Source of the DNA: Flavobacteriales bacterium
Lineage (GTDB): Bacteria > Bacteroidota > Bacteroidia > Flavobacteriales_F > PHOS-HE28
Assembly (NCBI GenBank): GCA_020635655.1
Contig: JACJZI010000008.1
Coordinates: forward strand, 1-64,000
Reading direction: 5' to 3'
DNA: 64,000 nt
Part shown: positions 54,196 through 63,167 of the stretch, one piece after another
Layout: each line of letters begins with the position of its first letter
How positions within the stretch are numbered: the stretch's first letter is position 1
The notes under the pieces: generated by a model
Told to the model about the DNA's origin: nothing
What the model saw: only the letters and a program-made list of their open reading frames with translations
Database searches by the model: none
Position numbers and translations under genes: made by a program

Positions 54196-55353
54196 TTACT
54201 CCACCCACGAGTTCCAGTACTTCCCGTCGTCGATCTTCAGCGCTTCCTCGGTCACTTGCAGGGGCTTGAAGGTGTCCACCATCACGGCGAGCTCATCGGT
54301 CTTTGTCTTGCCGATGCTGCGCTCCATGGCGCCGGGGTGCGGACCGTGCGGGATGCCGGCGGGGTGCAGGCTGATGTGGCCTGGACCGATGTCGTTGCGG
54401 CTCATGAAATCGCCGTCGACGTAGTAGAGCACCTCGTCGCTGTCGATGTTGCTGTGGTTGTACGGCGCGGGGATGGCCTGTGGATGGTAGTCGTAAAGGC
54501 GCGGGCAGAAGCTGCACACCACGAAGGCGTCGGTCTCAAAAGTCTGGTGCACGGGCGGCGGCTGGTGCACGCGGCCGGTAATGGGCTCGAAGTCGTGGAT
54601 GCTGAACGCGTACGGGTAGTTGTAACCGTCCCAGCCCACCACATCGAAGGGGTGCGTGGCGTACACGAGCTCGTGCAGCATGTTCTGCTTCTTCACCTTG
54701 ATGGTGAAGTTGCCCTTCTGGTCGTAGGTCTCCAGCTTCTTGGGCCGACGGATGTCACGCTCACAGAACGGTGAATGCTCCAGCAGTTGGCCGAACCAAT
54801 TGCGGTAGCGCTTCGGCGTGTACATGGGCCGGTGGCTCTCCACGATAAAGAGGCGGTTGTCCGCGTCCTTGAACTCCATGGTGTAGATCATCCCGCGCGG
54901 GATCATCAGGTAGTCGCCGTACTTGAAGTCGATGTTGCCCAGGAAGGTGCGCAGGGTGCCGCTACCCTTGTGGATGAAGATCATCTCGTCGCAGTCAGCG
55001 TTCTTGTAGAAGTAGTTGACGCTCTTGGCCTGCGGCGCGGCCAGCACGATGGCGACGTCGCTGTTCACCAGAATGGCTTTGCGCGCGTCGAGGTGGTCCT
55101 TGGCGGGCGCGGTCTTGAAGCCGTGGAGCCGCAACGAGCGCAGGTTCTTCTCCACCGCGATCTTGGGCGTAACGTCCTTGGCCTTGCCGATCTTCTTCAC
55201 CTGCGTGGGTCGGTGCACGTGGTAGAGCAATGAGCTCATGCCATCGAAGCCCACGGTGCCGAAGAGCTGCTCGTAGTAGTAGCGGTCCTTGCCGTTCTTG
55301 AAGACGGTGTGCCGCTTGTGCGGGATCTTGCCGAGGGTGTGATAGATGGGCAT
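54196..55353 (-). CDS. hmgA: Homogentisate 1,2-dioxygenase
   Basis: The 385-residue non-heme iron enzyme opens the ring of homogentisate in tyrosine/phenylalanine breakdown. Family segments include PIYHTLGKIPHKRHTVF at the start, YYEQLFGTVGFDGMSSLLYH, VGWDGYNYPYAFSIHDFEP, and the iron-site region NHSNIDSDEVLYYVDG ... HPAGIPHGPHPG. Neither 4-hydroxyphenylpyruvate dioxygenase nor fumarylacetoacetase is in the window. trhO lies 36 bases upstream on the same strand. Confidence 0.94.
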   Translation of the reverse strand: MPIYHTLGKIPHKRHTVFKNGKDRYYYEQLFGTVGFDGMSSLLYHVHRPTQVKKIGKAKDVTPKIAVEKNLRSLRLHGFKTAPAKDHLDARKAILVNSDVAIVLAAPQAKSVNYFYKNADCDEMIFIHKGSGTLRTFLGNIDFKYGDYLMIPRGMIYTMEFKDADNRLFIVESHRPMYTPKRYRNWFGQLLEHSPFCERDIRRPKKLETYDQKGNFTIKVKKQNMLHELVYATHPFDVVGWDGYNYPYAFSIHDFEPITGRVHQPPPVHQTFETDAFVVCSFCPRLYDYHPQAIPAPYNHSNIDSDEVLYYVDGDFMSRNDIGPGHISLHPAGIPHGPHPGAMERSIGKTKTDELAVMVDTFKPLQVTEEALKIDDGKYWNSWVE

Positions 55354-55389
55354 TGTGGGAAGATCGTTGGGGCGCGAAATTTCGCGCCC

Positions 55390-56538
55390 TTACATGGGCT
55401 TGAGGGTGATATCCATCAGCTCCGGATGGAGCGTGCCGTTGATCGCCAGTGCGGCCTCCTGTTCCCGGATGAGTTCCTGATGCGTCTCCGCGTCGGTGAT
55501 GGCCTTGGTGATGGTGGAACGGGTGATGCGTCCCTTGCGCCATTCCCGCTGGTGCGCGGCCGGAAGCAGGTGGATCTCCTGGCAGGAGGGCGAGCAGCAG
55601 TCAGCGTATTGCGCCGCGCACGCCGGGCATTGCACCAGCAGCAGGTTGCAGCTCTCCTCCATGCAGTTGGCGATGCGGTCCGTGGCCTGCCCGCATTGCA
55701 CGCAGGTGCCAAGCAGGTCATCAGTGATCCGTTCCGATAGGCGGTCGTCGAACACGAAATTCCGGCCCTTGAACCGGCTCGCGCGGCCTTGCGCACGCAC
55801 CTGACGGACGTAGTCGATAATACCGCCGTGCAGCTGGCCCACGTTGGTGAAGCCTTCATGCTTCAGGTAGGCGCTGGCCTTTTCGCAGCGGATGCCGCCG
55901 GTGCAATACAGCAGCACGTCCGGCGCGGCGTTAGGTCGATTCAATGGGTCGACGATACACGTGGATCGATCGCGCAGCATGGCCGCCACCTCATTGATCG
56001 CGTCGCGGAACGTATCGGCCTTGGGCAGGTAGGCGCCCTCGAAATGGCCGATGGCGCTCTCGTAGTTGTTGCGCATGTCGATCACCAGCGCACCTTCCTC
56101 CATCTTCCGGTTGAAGGTGGCCGCGTCCAGGTGCTCGCCCACGTCACCGGGATCGAAAGCGCCGTCCGACAAACCGTCCGCCACGAGCTTCGGCTTCACC
56201 TTGATGGTCAGCTTGCGGAACGCACTTCCGTTCTCTTCCAGCGCGATCTTCCAGGGCACACCCGCGAACTCCGGCACCGCATCCACCGCATCCCGGAACG
56301 CGGACAGGTTCTCGGAGGGCACGCTGACCTGGGCATTGATGCCCTCCCTGGCGAGATAGGTCCGGCCGAGCACACCCAACACGGACCAATCCGCATGCAG
56401 GGTGTCCCGCAGAAGGGTCGGGTCGGACAGGCGCTCGTAGCGGTAAAAGCTGAGCGTGGTGCGGGGTGGCGCACCACCGGTCGGTCGGTCATCTCCGGGA
56501 GTTGTTCCGCCCGGATCGCTTGGAGGTGCGGGGTCCAT
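55390..56538 (-). CDS. trhO: tRNA uridine(34) hydroxylase TrhO (rhodanese-like)
   Basis: The 382-residue protein has the UPF0176/TrhO order: an N-terminal acylphosphatase-like part (about 28-115), a rhodanese domain with VIDMRNNYESAIGHFEGA and active C212 in YCTGGIRCEKA, and a cysteine-rich C-terminal part (CVQCGQ, CMEESC, CPACAAQYADCCSPSC) as in family members. TrhO makes 5-hydroxyuridine at the wobble position of certain tRNAs. A proline-rich head of about 25 residues precedes the conserved start. TAAATTCG at 56543-56550 lies 4 bases upstream. Divergent from the threonine dehydrogenase gene. Confidence 0.92.
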   Translation of the reverse strand: MDPAPPSDPGGTTPGDDRPTGGAPPRTTLSFYRYERLSDPTLLRDTLHADWSVLGVLGRTYLAREGINAQVSVPSENLSAFRDAVDAVPEFAGVPWKIALEENGSAFRKLTIKVKPKLVADGLSDGAFDPGDVGEHLDAATFNRKMEEGALVIDMRNNYESAIGHFEGAYLPKADTFRDAINEVAAMLRDRSTCIVDPLNRPNAAPDVLLYCTGGIRCEKASAYLKHEGFTNVGQLHGGIIDYVRQVRAQGRASRFKGRNFVFDDRLSERITDDLLGTCVQCGQATDRIANCMEESCNLLLVQCPACAAQYADCCSPSCQEIHLLPAAHQREWRKGRITRSTITKAITDAETHQELIREQEAALAINGTLHPELMDITLKPM

Positions 56539-56542
56539 GTGG

Positions 56543-56550
56543 CGAATTTA
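56543..56550 (-). promoter_or_regulatory. Candidate -7 element of trhO
   Basis: The minus strand reads TAAATTCG, one change from TAnnTTTG, 4 bases before the trhO start. It is back to back with the element at 56582-56589 in a 56-base divergent interval. Confidence 0.42.
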
Positions 56551-56581
56551 CGGCCGGCGTCCGGGCCATTCCGCTCGCGAA

Positions 56582-56589
56582 TAGCTTTG
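56582..56589 (+). promoter_or_regulatory. Candidate -7 element of threonine dehydrogenase gene
   Basis: TAGCTTTG is an exact TAnnTTTG match, 5 bases before the ATG. No TTG at the expected distance was seen. Such closeness implies a leaderless or nearly leaderless transcript. Confidence 0.5.
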
Positions 56590-56594
56590 GCCCC

Positions 56595-57542
56595 ATGCAG
56601 AAGAAGGTCCTTGTCATCGGTTCCTCCGGCCAGATCGGCACCGAGCTGGTCGAAGGCCTGCGTGCGCGTTTCGGCGCGGAGAACGTGGTGGCCTCCGACA
56701 TCAAGGAGCCCCAGGTGGAGCAGCGTGGGCCGTTCGTGATGGTGAACGCGATGGACCGGCGCGGGATCGAGCGGATCATCGACAAGTACGGCATCACGGA
56801 GGTGTACCTGCTCGCGGCCCTGCTGAGCGCCACCGCCGAGAAGGATCCCGCCTTCGCCTGGCAGCTGAACATGGAGAGCCTTTTCATCGTGCTGGAACTG
56901 GCGCGCGAGGGCAGGCTCCAAAAGGTCTATTGGCCGAGCAGCATCGCGGTGTTCGGCCCCACCACGCCCAAGGAAGGCACCCCGCAGCACACCATCACCG
57001 AGCCCACCACCGTCTATGGCATCAGCAAGCTCGCGGGGGAGGGCTGGTGCCAGTACTATCACAAGCGATACGGCGTGGATGTGCGCAGCATCCGCTATCC
57101 CGGGCTCATCGGCTGGCGCAGCGCCCCCGGTGGCGGCACCACGGACTATGCCGTGCACATCTTCCACGAGGCGATCAAGCACGGGCGGTACACCTGCTTC
57201 CTCGCGGCCGATGCGCGTCTGCCGATGATGTACATGCCCGACGCCATCCGCGCCACGATCGACCTGATGGAGGTGCCCGCGGAGCAGGTGAAGGAGCGCA
57301 CGAGCTACAACCTGGCGGGTTTCAGCTTCGACCCGGAGGAGATCGCGGCGGAGGTGCGGCGCCATGTGCCGGGGTTCGAGATCGCCTATGCACCCGATGC
57401 GCGCCAGGCGATCGCCGCCAGTTGGCCGCAAAGCATCGACGACAGCGCCGCCCGGGCGGACTGGGGATGGAAGCCCCATTACGACCTGTCCGCCATGGTG
57501 GACGACATGATGGCGCACCTGGAGCCGATGCTCAAGGCGTAA
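56595..57542 (+). CDS. L-threonine 3-dehydrogenase (SDR type)
   Basis: The 315-residue NAD-dependent extended SDR enzyme oxidises L-threonine to 2-amino-3-ketobutyrate. The Rossmann motif is IGSSGQIGTEL near residue 8, the catalytic serine region SSIAVFGP, and the YGISK motif holds the tyrosine and lysine. TPKEGTPQHTITEP, RYPGLIGWRSAPGGGTTDYA and MYMPDAIRATIDLM are typical of the short-chain threonine dehydrogenases of Bacteroidota rather than sugar epimerases. Start ATG 56595. Confidence 0.92.
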   Translation: MQKKVLVIGSSGQIGTELVEGLRARFGAENVVASDIKEPQVEQRGPFVMVNAMDRRGIERIIDKYGITEVYLLAALLSATAEKDPAFAWQLNMESLFIVLELAREGRLQKVYWPSSIAVFGPTTPKEGTPQHTITEPTTVYGISKLAGEGWCQYYHKRYGVDVRSIRYPGLIGWRSAPGGGTTDYAVHIFHEAIKHGRYTCFLAADARLPMMYMPDAIRATIDLMEVPAEQVKERTSYNLAGFSFDPEEIAAEVRRHVPGFEIAYAPDARQAIAASWPQSIDDSAARADWGWKPHYDLSAMVDDMMAHLEPMLKA

Positions 57543-57555
57543 CCTTTTTACTTCG

Positions 57556-58491
57556 ATGCCGTACGCCCTCGCGTTCATGAACAAAGCGGCCCCCATGCGC
57601 ATCCGGCAACTTCTGCATCTTGCTCCGCTGTTGTTGTTCATCGCCCAGCCCACCCTGGGGCAGGCCGATGCCGGCCCCGCCGCGCAGGACACCTTGAACC
57701 GGGTGGACGAGCAGGGACGCAAGCAGGGCTACTGGCAGATCACGGCACCGGTGGCCGACAAGCCCGGGTATGCCAACGGCCAGGTGGTGGAGGAGGGCCG
57801 CTACGTCAACAGCCGGCGCGCCGGCGAATGGCGTCGCTACTGGCCCAATGGGAAGCTGATGAGCGAGATCAACTACCAGATGGGCCGGCCCCGCGGCGAC
57901 TACCACACCTACTATCCGGACGGCACGCCCGAAGAACAGGGGTCCTGGGACCTGGACCGGAACACCGGCCGTTTCCGCCGCTGGCATCCCAACGGCCAGC
58001 TCGCGCAGGACTTCGTCTTCGACCAGTACGGTGTGCGCAATGGCATGCAGAAATACTACTACGAGAACGGCCAGCTCGCGGTGGAGGTCAACATCAAGGA
58101 CGGGCAGGAGGAAGGCAACCTGAAGCGCTACTATGCGAACGGTGATCCCCAGCAGGTGGCCCAATTCCAGAACGGGGTGATCGACGCCGACAACAGCAAG
58201 TACCTGAAGCCGGTCAGCAAGGACGCGGCCACCCCGAAGCCGGCGATGGCGTCGGCCCCGGAGATCAGCAAGGAGGAACGGACGAATGCGGTGCTCTTCA
58301 AGGAGAACGGATACAACACGCTCTATGACAAGCAGCTGCGGATCTCCCAATCCGGCGAGTTCAAGAACGGTCGGCTGTGGAACGGCCGGTATTTCCGCTA
58401 TGACAGCAACGGCCACCTCACGCGCATCGAGATCTACCTGCAGGGTCGCTACACGGGCGATGGGGTGATCACCGACGAGGACCAGCCCTGA
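57556..58491 (+). CDS. MORN-type repeat (YwqK-like) secreted protein
   Basis: The 311-residue product has a signal peptide (LLHLAPLLLFIAQPTLGQ) and a series of about 22-residue repeats of the MORN/YwqK kind: GEWRRYWPNGKLMSE, GDYHTYYPDGTPEEQG, GRFRRWHPNGQLAQD, GMQKYYYENGQLAVE, EGNLKRYYANGDPQQ and, after a gap, NGRYFRYDSNGHL. Such repeats mediate protein or membrane contacts; the role here is unknown. Start could be 57556, 57577 or 57595; the signal peptide favours 57577 or 57595. It lies 13 bases after the threonine dehydrogenase gene. Confidence 0.87.
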   Translation: MPYALAFMNKAAPMRIRQLLHLAPLLLFIAQPTLGQADAGPAAQDTLNRVDEQGRKQGYWQITAPVADKPGYANGQVVEEGRYVNSRRAGEWRRYWPNGKLMSEINYQMGRPRGDYHTYYPDGTPEEQGSWDLDRNTGRFRRWHPNGQLAQDFVFDQYGVRNGMQKYYYENGQLAVEVNIKDGQEEGNLKRYYANGDPQQVAQFQNGVIDADNSKYLKPVSKDAATPKPAMASAPEISKEERTNAVLFKENGYNTLYDKQLRISQSGEFKNGRLWNGRYFRYDSNGHLTRIEIYLQGRYTGDGVITDEDQP

Positions 58492-58525
58492 GGTCCGCAC
58501 GTCCCCGCCACCGGTCCCGGCACGC

Positions 58526-58533
58526 TACCTTCG
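58526..58533 (+). promoter_or_regulatory. Candidate -7 element of cysS
   Basis: TACCTTCG, one change from TAnnTTTG, ends 7 bases before the cysS ATG. No clear -33 element. Confidence 0.42.
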
Positions 58534-58540
58534 CAGCCCC

Positions 58541-60022
58541 ATGTCGGAGCCGCGGGAACTGCCCTTTTACCTCACCAACACGCTGACCCGGCGCAAGGAG
58601 GAGTTCGTGCCTGCGGAGCCGCCGCACGTCGGCCTGTACGTCTGCGGCCCGACGGTCTACAGTGACGTGCACCTGGGTAACGTCCGCACCTTCACCACCT
58701 TCGACCTGCTCTACCGCTGGCTGACGCACATCGGCTACAAGGTGCGTTACGTGCGCAATATCACGGATGTGGGCCATCTGGTGGACGACGTGGATGAAGG
58801 CGAGGACAAGATCGCCAAGCGGGCGCGGCTCGAGAAGCTGGAACCGATGGAGGTGGTGCAGAAGTACACCAATGGGTTCCATGACGTGATGCGGTTGTTC
58901 AACATCCTGCCGCCGAACATCGAGCCCACCGCGACCGGTCATTTGATCGAACAAATGGCCATGGTCCAGCGGATCATCGATTCGGGCTTCGGATACGTCG
59001 TGAACGGAAGCGTCTACTTCGATGTGCCCGGCTTCGCCAAGGACCATGCGTACGGCGAACTGAGCGGGCGCAGGATCGATGAGCTGCTCGCCAATACGCG
59101 GGACACGGAGGGCATGGAGGAAAAGCGCAGCCCGCTGGACTTCGCCCTGTGGAAGCGTGCCGAGCCGATCCACCTGATGAAATGGCCGAGCCCCTGGGGC
59201 GAGGGCTTTCCCGGCTGGCACCTGGAATGCAGCGTGATGAGCACGAAGTACCTGGGGCGCACCTTCGACATCCACGGGGGAGGCATGGACCTGAAATTCC
59301 CGCACCACGAATGCGAGATCGCGCAGAGCATCGCCGCCGATGGCCATGCACCGGTGCGCTACTGGATGCACGGCAACATGCTCACCGTGAACGGTCGGAA
59401 GATGGCCAAGAGCGAGGGCAATGGCTTCACGCCGGAAGAGCTGATCACCGGGAACCACAAGCTGCTGGACACGGGCTATGGCCCGATGACGGTCCGCTTC
59501 TTCATGCTGCAATGCCACTACGCCAGCACGCTCGATTTCAGCAACGAGGCCCTGCAGGCCTCGGAACGCGGCCTGGAGCGGCTGATGGCGGCAATGGACA
59601 AGCTGGAAGACCTGAAGGCCGGCGCCCGGGACGATGTCGACATCGCGGCTCTGGAGCAGCGTTGCTACGACGCGATGAACGACGACCTGAACTCTCCGGT
59701 GATGATCGCTGAAGTGTTCGAAGGCGTGCGGATCATCAACTCGGTGAATGATGGGAAACTGGTGCTCAGCACCGCCGGTATCGATCAGCTGCGGCGGCTG
59801 ATGCGGGCCATGGTGCACGATGTGCTCGGCTTGAAGGCGGAGCGCGACACCTCCGATTCGGACAAGGTGATGGACGGCCTGGTCCAGGAGTTCATCCGCA
59901 TGCGCGCCGAGGCCAAGGCCCGCCGTGATTTCGCCGTGGGCGATGCCATCCGGGACCGCCTGGCCGGGCTCGGCATCCTCTTGAAGGACACCAAGGAGGG
60001 CACCACATGGGAACGCGCCTGA
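58541..60022 (+). CDS. cysS: Cysteine--tRNA ligase
   Basis: The 493-residue class I synthetase has the zinc/HIGH region [20 protein letters not shown] (HLGN), [24 protein letters not shown] and [16 protein letters not shown] with the zinc-site residues, and a KMSKS variant KMAKSEGN. The C-terminal DALR-type domain is complete. KMAKS in place of KMSKS is a conservative change. It charges tRNA-Cys in the cytoplasm. An M28 peptidase gene follows after about 23 bases. Confidence 0.96.
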   Translation: MSEPRELPFYLTNTLTRRKEEFVPAEPPHVGLYVCGPTVYSDVHLGNVRTFTTFDLLYRWLTHIGYKVRYVRNITDVGHLVDDVDEGEDKIAKRARLEKLEPMEVVQKYTNGFHDVMRLFNILPPNIEPTATGHLIEQMAMVQRIIDSGFGYVVNGSVYFDVPGFAKDHAYGELSGRRIDELLANTRDTEGMEEKRSPLDFALWKRAEPIHLMKWPSPWGEGFPGWHLECSVMSTKYLGRTFDIHGGGMDLKFPHHECEIAQSIAADGHAPVRYWMHGNMLTVNGRKMAKSEGNGFTPEELITGNHKLLDTGYGPMTVRFFMLQCHYASTLDFSNEALQASERGLERLMAAMDKLEDLKAGARDDVDIAALEQRCYDAMNDDLNSPVMIAEVFEGVRIINSVNDGKLVLSTAGIDQLRRLMRAMVHDVLGLKAERDTSDSDKVMDGLVQEFIRMRAEAKARRDFAVGDAIRDRLAGLGILLKDTKEGTTWERA

Positions 60023-60045
60023 CGCGATCATCATTCCCGACGACC

Positions 60046-61095
60046 ATGAACGGACCAACGATGCATTCGACCCTTCGCAGGGTCCTCCCGATGATGGCGG
60101 TCACCATCCTGCTCGGAACGGCCTGCACCCGGGGACCTGGGACCGAAGTGTCCACCGAGCAGGAGACCCCTGCGCCCATCGCCGCCCCCCCCACACCCCT
60201 GTTCGATCCGGACAGTGCCTACGCCTACGTGGCCGGGCAGGTCGCGTTCGGACCGCGGGTGCCGGGCAGTGACGCCCACAAGGAATGCGGGAATTGGATC
60301 GTGGCGCGGATGAAGAACTACGGTGCGGACGTGCGCGAGCAGATCGGGGAGGTCACCGCGTTCAATGGACAAGAAGTGCCGCTGCGCAACATCATCGCCA
60401 GCTGGCTTCCGGACGCCCAACAGCGCGTGATGCTCTGTGCGCACTGGGACTCGCGACCGTTCGCCGACCACGACAAGGAAAGGCCCAACGATCCGATCGA
60501 CGGTGCCAACGACGGGGCGAGCGGTGTGGGCATCCTGATGGAGCTCGCGCGCCACCTGAACGAATTGACGCGGCCGGCCTCCGGAACGGCGCCGGGCATC
60601 GGGGTCGACCTGATCTTCTTCGACGTGGAGGACATGGGTGAACCGGCCAATGCGATGGGAGGCAAGGACAACAGCATGGACACCTGGTGCCTGGGGTCCC
60701 AGTACTGGGTGAAGCAACCGCATGAGCCCGGGTACAGTGCGCGCTTTGGGATCCTGTTGGACATGTGCGGCGCCCGTGATGCGGTGTTCTACCAGGAAGC
60801 CATCAGCATGCGATACGCATCCGGCGTCGTGCGCAAGGTGTGGCGTACCGCCGATCGTCTGGGCTATGGCGATCGCTTCATCCCCGAGACCAAGTACTTC
60901 GTCGGCACCGATGACCACGATGTGATCAATCGCAGCCTGCGCATCCCGACGATCGACATCATCGAGTACTACGAGCCGACCGGTGGTTTCAACCCGACCT
61001 GGCATACGCACGGGGACAACATGGACGTGATCGATCCGAACACCCTGAAGGCCGTCGGCCAGACCATCATGGAAGTGGTGTGGAAGGAACGGTGA
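60046..61095 (+). CDS. M28 family peptidase / glutaminyl-cyclase-like lipoprotein
   Basis: The 349-residue product (344 from ATG 60061) has a lipoprotein signal (ILLGTAC). It shows the M28 zinc sites: H in LCAHWDSRPFADHD, D in DGANDGASGVG, E in FFDVEDMGE, and the final H in TWHTHGDNMD. The same fold and ligands serve aminopeptidases and glutaminyl-peptide cyclotransferases; the ANDGASGVGILMELAR and FFDVED context resembles the cyclotransferase-like Bacteroidota group. Location: periplasm or outer membrane. It ends before a perfect bidirectional terminator. Confidence 0.9.
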   Translation: MNGPTMHSTLRRVLPMMAVTILLGTACTRGPGTEVSTEQETPAPIAAPPTPLFDPDSAYAYVAGQVAFGPRVPGSDAHKECGNWIVARMKNYGADVREQIGEVTAFNGQEVPLRNIIASWLPDAQQRVMLCAHWDSRPFADHDKERPNDPIDGANDGASGVGILMELARHLNELTRPASGTAPGIGVDLIFFDVEDMGEPANAMGGKDNSMDTWCLGSQYWVKQPHEPGYSARFGILLDMCGARDAVFYQEAISMRYASGVVRKVWRTADRLGYGDRFIPETKYFVGTDDHDVINRSLRIPTIDIIEYYEPTGGFNPTWHTHGDNMDVIDPNTLKAVGQTIMEVVWKER

Positions 61096-61115
61096 CGGGG
61101 ACCGCGGAACATGCG

Positions 61116-61145
61116 AAGGCCGCCGCGATCGATCGCGGCGGCCTT
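61116..61145. terminator. Perfect bidirectional terminator
   Basis: AAGGCCGCCGCGATC (61116-61130) and its exact reverse complement (61131-61145) give a 15-base-pair stem without a spacer; the outer AAGG/CCTT ends and TATCGTT follow. It lies between the convergent M28 and UnbV-protein genes and can stop both. Confidence 0.75.
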
Positions 61146-61170
61146 ATCGTTCGCTTTAGCCGTCCCTCGC

Positions 61171-63144
61171 CTAGTTCTTGATGAAGCGCTTCTGCAGCGT
61201 ACGTCCGTTCGGGTAGACCACCTGGACCATGTAGGTGCCGCTCGCGAGGCCGCCCACGCTGAGCCCATCCCCCTTCAGGTCCGCCCGCATCACCTCACGG
61301 CCGGTGAGGTCCAGCACCCGGACAGGACGTCCCGTCAGGTCGGTCGGGCCGGTGATGTACACAAGGTCCGTCGCGGGCACTGGGAACAAATGCAGTTCCC
61401 GTGCGGGCGTATGCGTGGCCACATCCGTGGAGGTGTTCTCCACCACGGTGATCACCTCATCGGCCGCAACGTTCGTCACGGTGTTCACGATGCCGGAGGG
61501 CCAATACACGGTGACATCGGCCGTCCCGTCCTCACCGAGACCGAAGTGGGCGTTCAGGCTGCTCATGTACCGGAACCCATCCCCGCTGCGGATGTCACGG
61601 ATCTGGTTTCCCAAGGGGCTGGAGACCATGACCCGGGCGCCGATGCCGTTGCGGTTGCTGACCGTTCCCTCCAGGTCCACCGTGAGGTAATGATTGCCGT
61701 TCGGCGTGTTCATGTAAGCCGTGCTGCCGTTCAGGATGTCCACGAACCCGTCGTTGTTCAGATCACCGGTGGGTCCGTTCGTCGGGGTGATATTGGACAT
61801 CGTGAAGGTCATGTCCCCGTTGTTGATCATCAGCTTGCCACCGCCGAGCACATCGAGATAGCCGTCATTGTTGAAGTCACGCGTGATCCATTCGATGCTT
61901 GTGCCGTTGAACAGGTCGAAACCCGACCCGGGTGATACATTGGTGAAGGTGGTGCCATCGTTGCGCATCAGCTTGTGCCCGCCATTCCCCAGGGAGCTCG
62001 CACCCACCAGCACGTCCATGTCGCCATCGTTGTCGAAGTCGCCCCAGGCGCTCGACCAGGTCTGCACATTGTCCGCCATGTTCATGTTCGGGGAGACCAG
62101 CGTGTAGGTGCCATCACCATTGTTGTGGTACAACTGGTTCACCGGGTCGCCACCGCACTTGGCGATGAACATGTCGATCTGGTGGTCGTTGTCGTAGTCG
62201 ATCCAGATGGAACCGTAGTTGCCGCCGGTGGTTCCGAAACCGCCCTGATGGAAGGTGAGCGCATTGCTCCCGTCGTTCAGGTAGTAGCAGTTGGGGGCGA
62301 CGTCATGGCATACGAAGGCGTCCAGATGGCCGTCGTTGTTGATGTCCACGAAGTTGGAACGCTGGCAGAAGATGTAGTCGGTCCGGTTCTCCGTGAGGTA
62401 CGCCGAGCCATCGGCGTTCGCCCGCATGAACGTGACCCCGCCGACGCCGGCATAGAGCAGATCATTGTACCCGTTGTTGTCGATGTCGCCCGCCGCGATG
62501 CTCCAGGAGGGCGTATTCGTGGCCTGTGCCGTGGGGAAGTTCATCGTGCTGAACCCGCCACCCTGCTGTTGGAAATTGATGTTGATGTTGGTCGACGTCA
62601 CCCCCACCACGTCGTCCAGGTGGTCCCCGTTCATATCCACCACGCAGGAGACGGTCCCCGTGGCCGGTATGCTCGTGGGCGTGAAGTTCACGGCGTTCAC
62701 GATGGGATTGCCTTCGGACAGCTGGAACGTGAACCCGGCGGAGGACCACCGGTTGTCAAAGGCGATGAAGTAGGTGACACCCATGTCCACATTGAACGTG
62801 GCGATGGACAACAGGCCGCTTCCGGAATCGTCATCACCGGACACGCAGTTCAGCGCGCCACAGGTCCCGTTGTACACATGGAAGCGTGTGTCCAGTCCGG
62901 TATTCATGGGCAGGTCCGTGCTCACGGTCAGGGAATGGTCCGCCGTCGGGGTGTAGGAGAACCACTCTCCCGCCGTCGCTCCCGAGCCGTTCGGGGCACA
63001 GATGGGGTAGGGCACGCCCGGGCCATTGACCGCGGTGATCGTATAGAAACCCGCGGTGACCGGGTAGGCGCTGGAGCAATCGTCCTGGGCGTGCGCGGAA
63101 AGGGCGCCGGTCAGGAGCAGCAGGGTGGGTAGTCGATGGTTCAT
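61171..63144 (-). CDS. FG-GAP/UnbV repeat protein, T9SS type A cargo
   Basis: The 657-residue product has a signal peptide (LLLLTGALSAHAQ), a pre-peptidase-like domain (about 20-135, WFSYTPTADHSLTV), and FG-GAP/VCBS propeller repeats with calcium loops DMNGDHLDD, DIDNNGYND, DINNDGHLD, DFDNDGDMD and DLNNDGFVD. An ASPIC/UnbV domain follows (RNGIGARVMV ... GFRYMSSLNAHFGLGE ... VYWPSGIV). The C-terminal T9SS sorting domain is HLFPVPATDLVYI ... GTYMVQVVYPNG. It lies 23 bases downstream of the diheme cytochrome gene on the same strand, so they are likely cotranscribed. Confidence 0.92.
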   Translation of the reverse strand: MNHRLPTLLLLTGALSAHAQDDCSSAYPVTAGFYTITAVNGPGVPYPICAPNGSGATAGEWFSYTPTADHSLTVSTDLPMNTGLDTRFHVYNGTCGALNCVSGDDDSGSGLLSIATFNVDMGVTYFIAFDNRWSSAGFTFQLSEGNPIVNAVNFTPTSIPATGTVSCVVDMNGDHLDDVVGVTSTNININFQQQGGGFSTMNFPTAQATNTPSWSIAAGDIDNNGYNDLLYAGVGGVTFMRANADGSAYLTENRTDYIFCQRSNFVDINNDGHLDAFVCHDVAPNCYYLNDGSNALTFHQGGFGTTGGNYGSIWIDYDNDHQIDMFIAKCGGDPVNQLYHNNGDGTYTLVSPNMNMADNVQTWSSAWGDFDNDGDMDVLVGASSLGNGGHKLMRNDGTTFTNVSPGSGFDLFNGTSIEWITRDFNNDGYLDVLGGGKLMINNGDMTFTMSNITPTNGPTGDLNNDGFVDILNGSTAYMNTPNGNHYLTVDLEGTVSNRNGIGARVMVSSPLGNQIRDIRSGDGFRYMSSLNAHFGLGEDGTADVTVYWPSGIVNTVTNVAADEVITVVENTSTDVATHTPARELHLFPVPATDLVYITGPTDLTGRPVRVLDLTGREVMRADLKGDGLSVGGLASGTYMVQVVYPNGRTLQKRFIKN

Positions 63145-63167
63145 GTCGTTCCGATCATTTGGTTCGT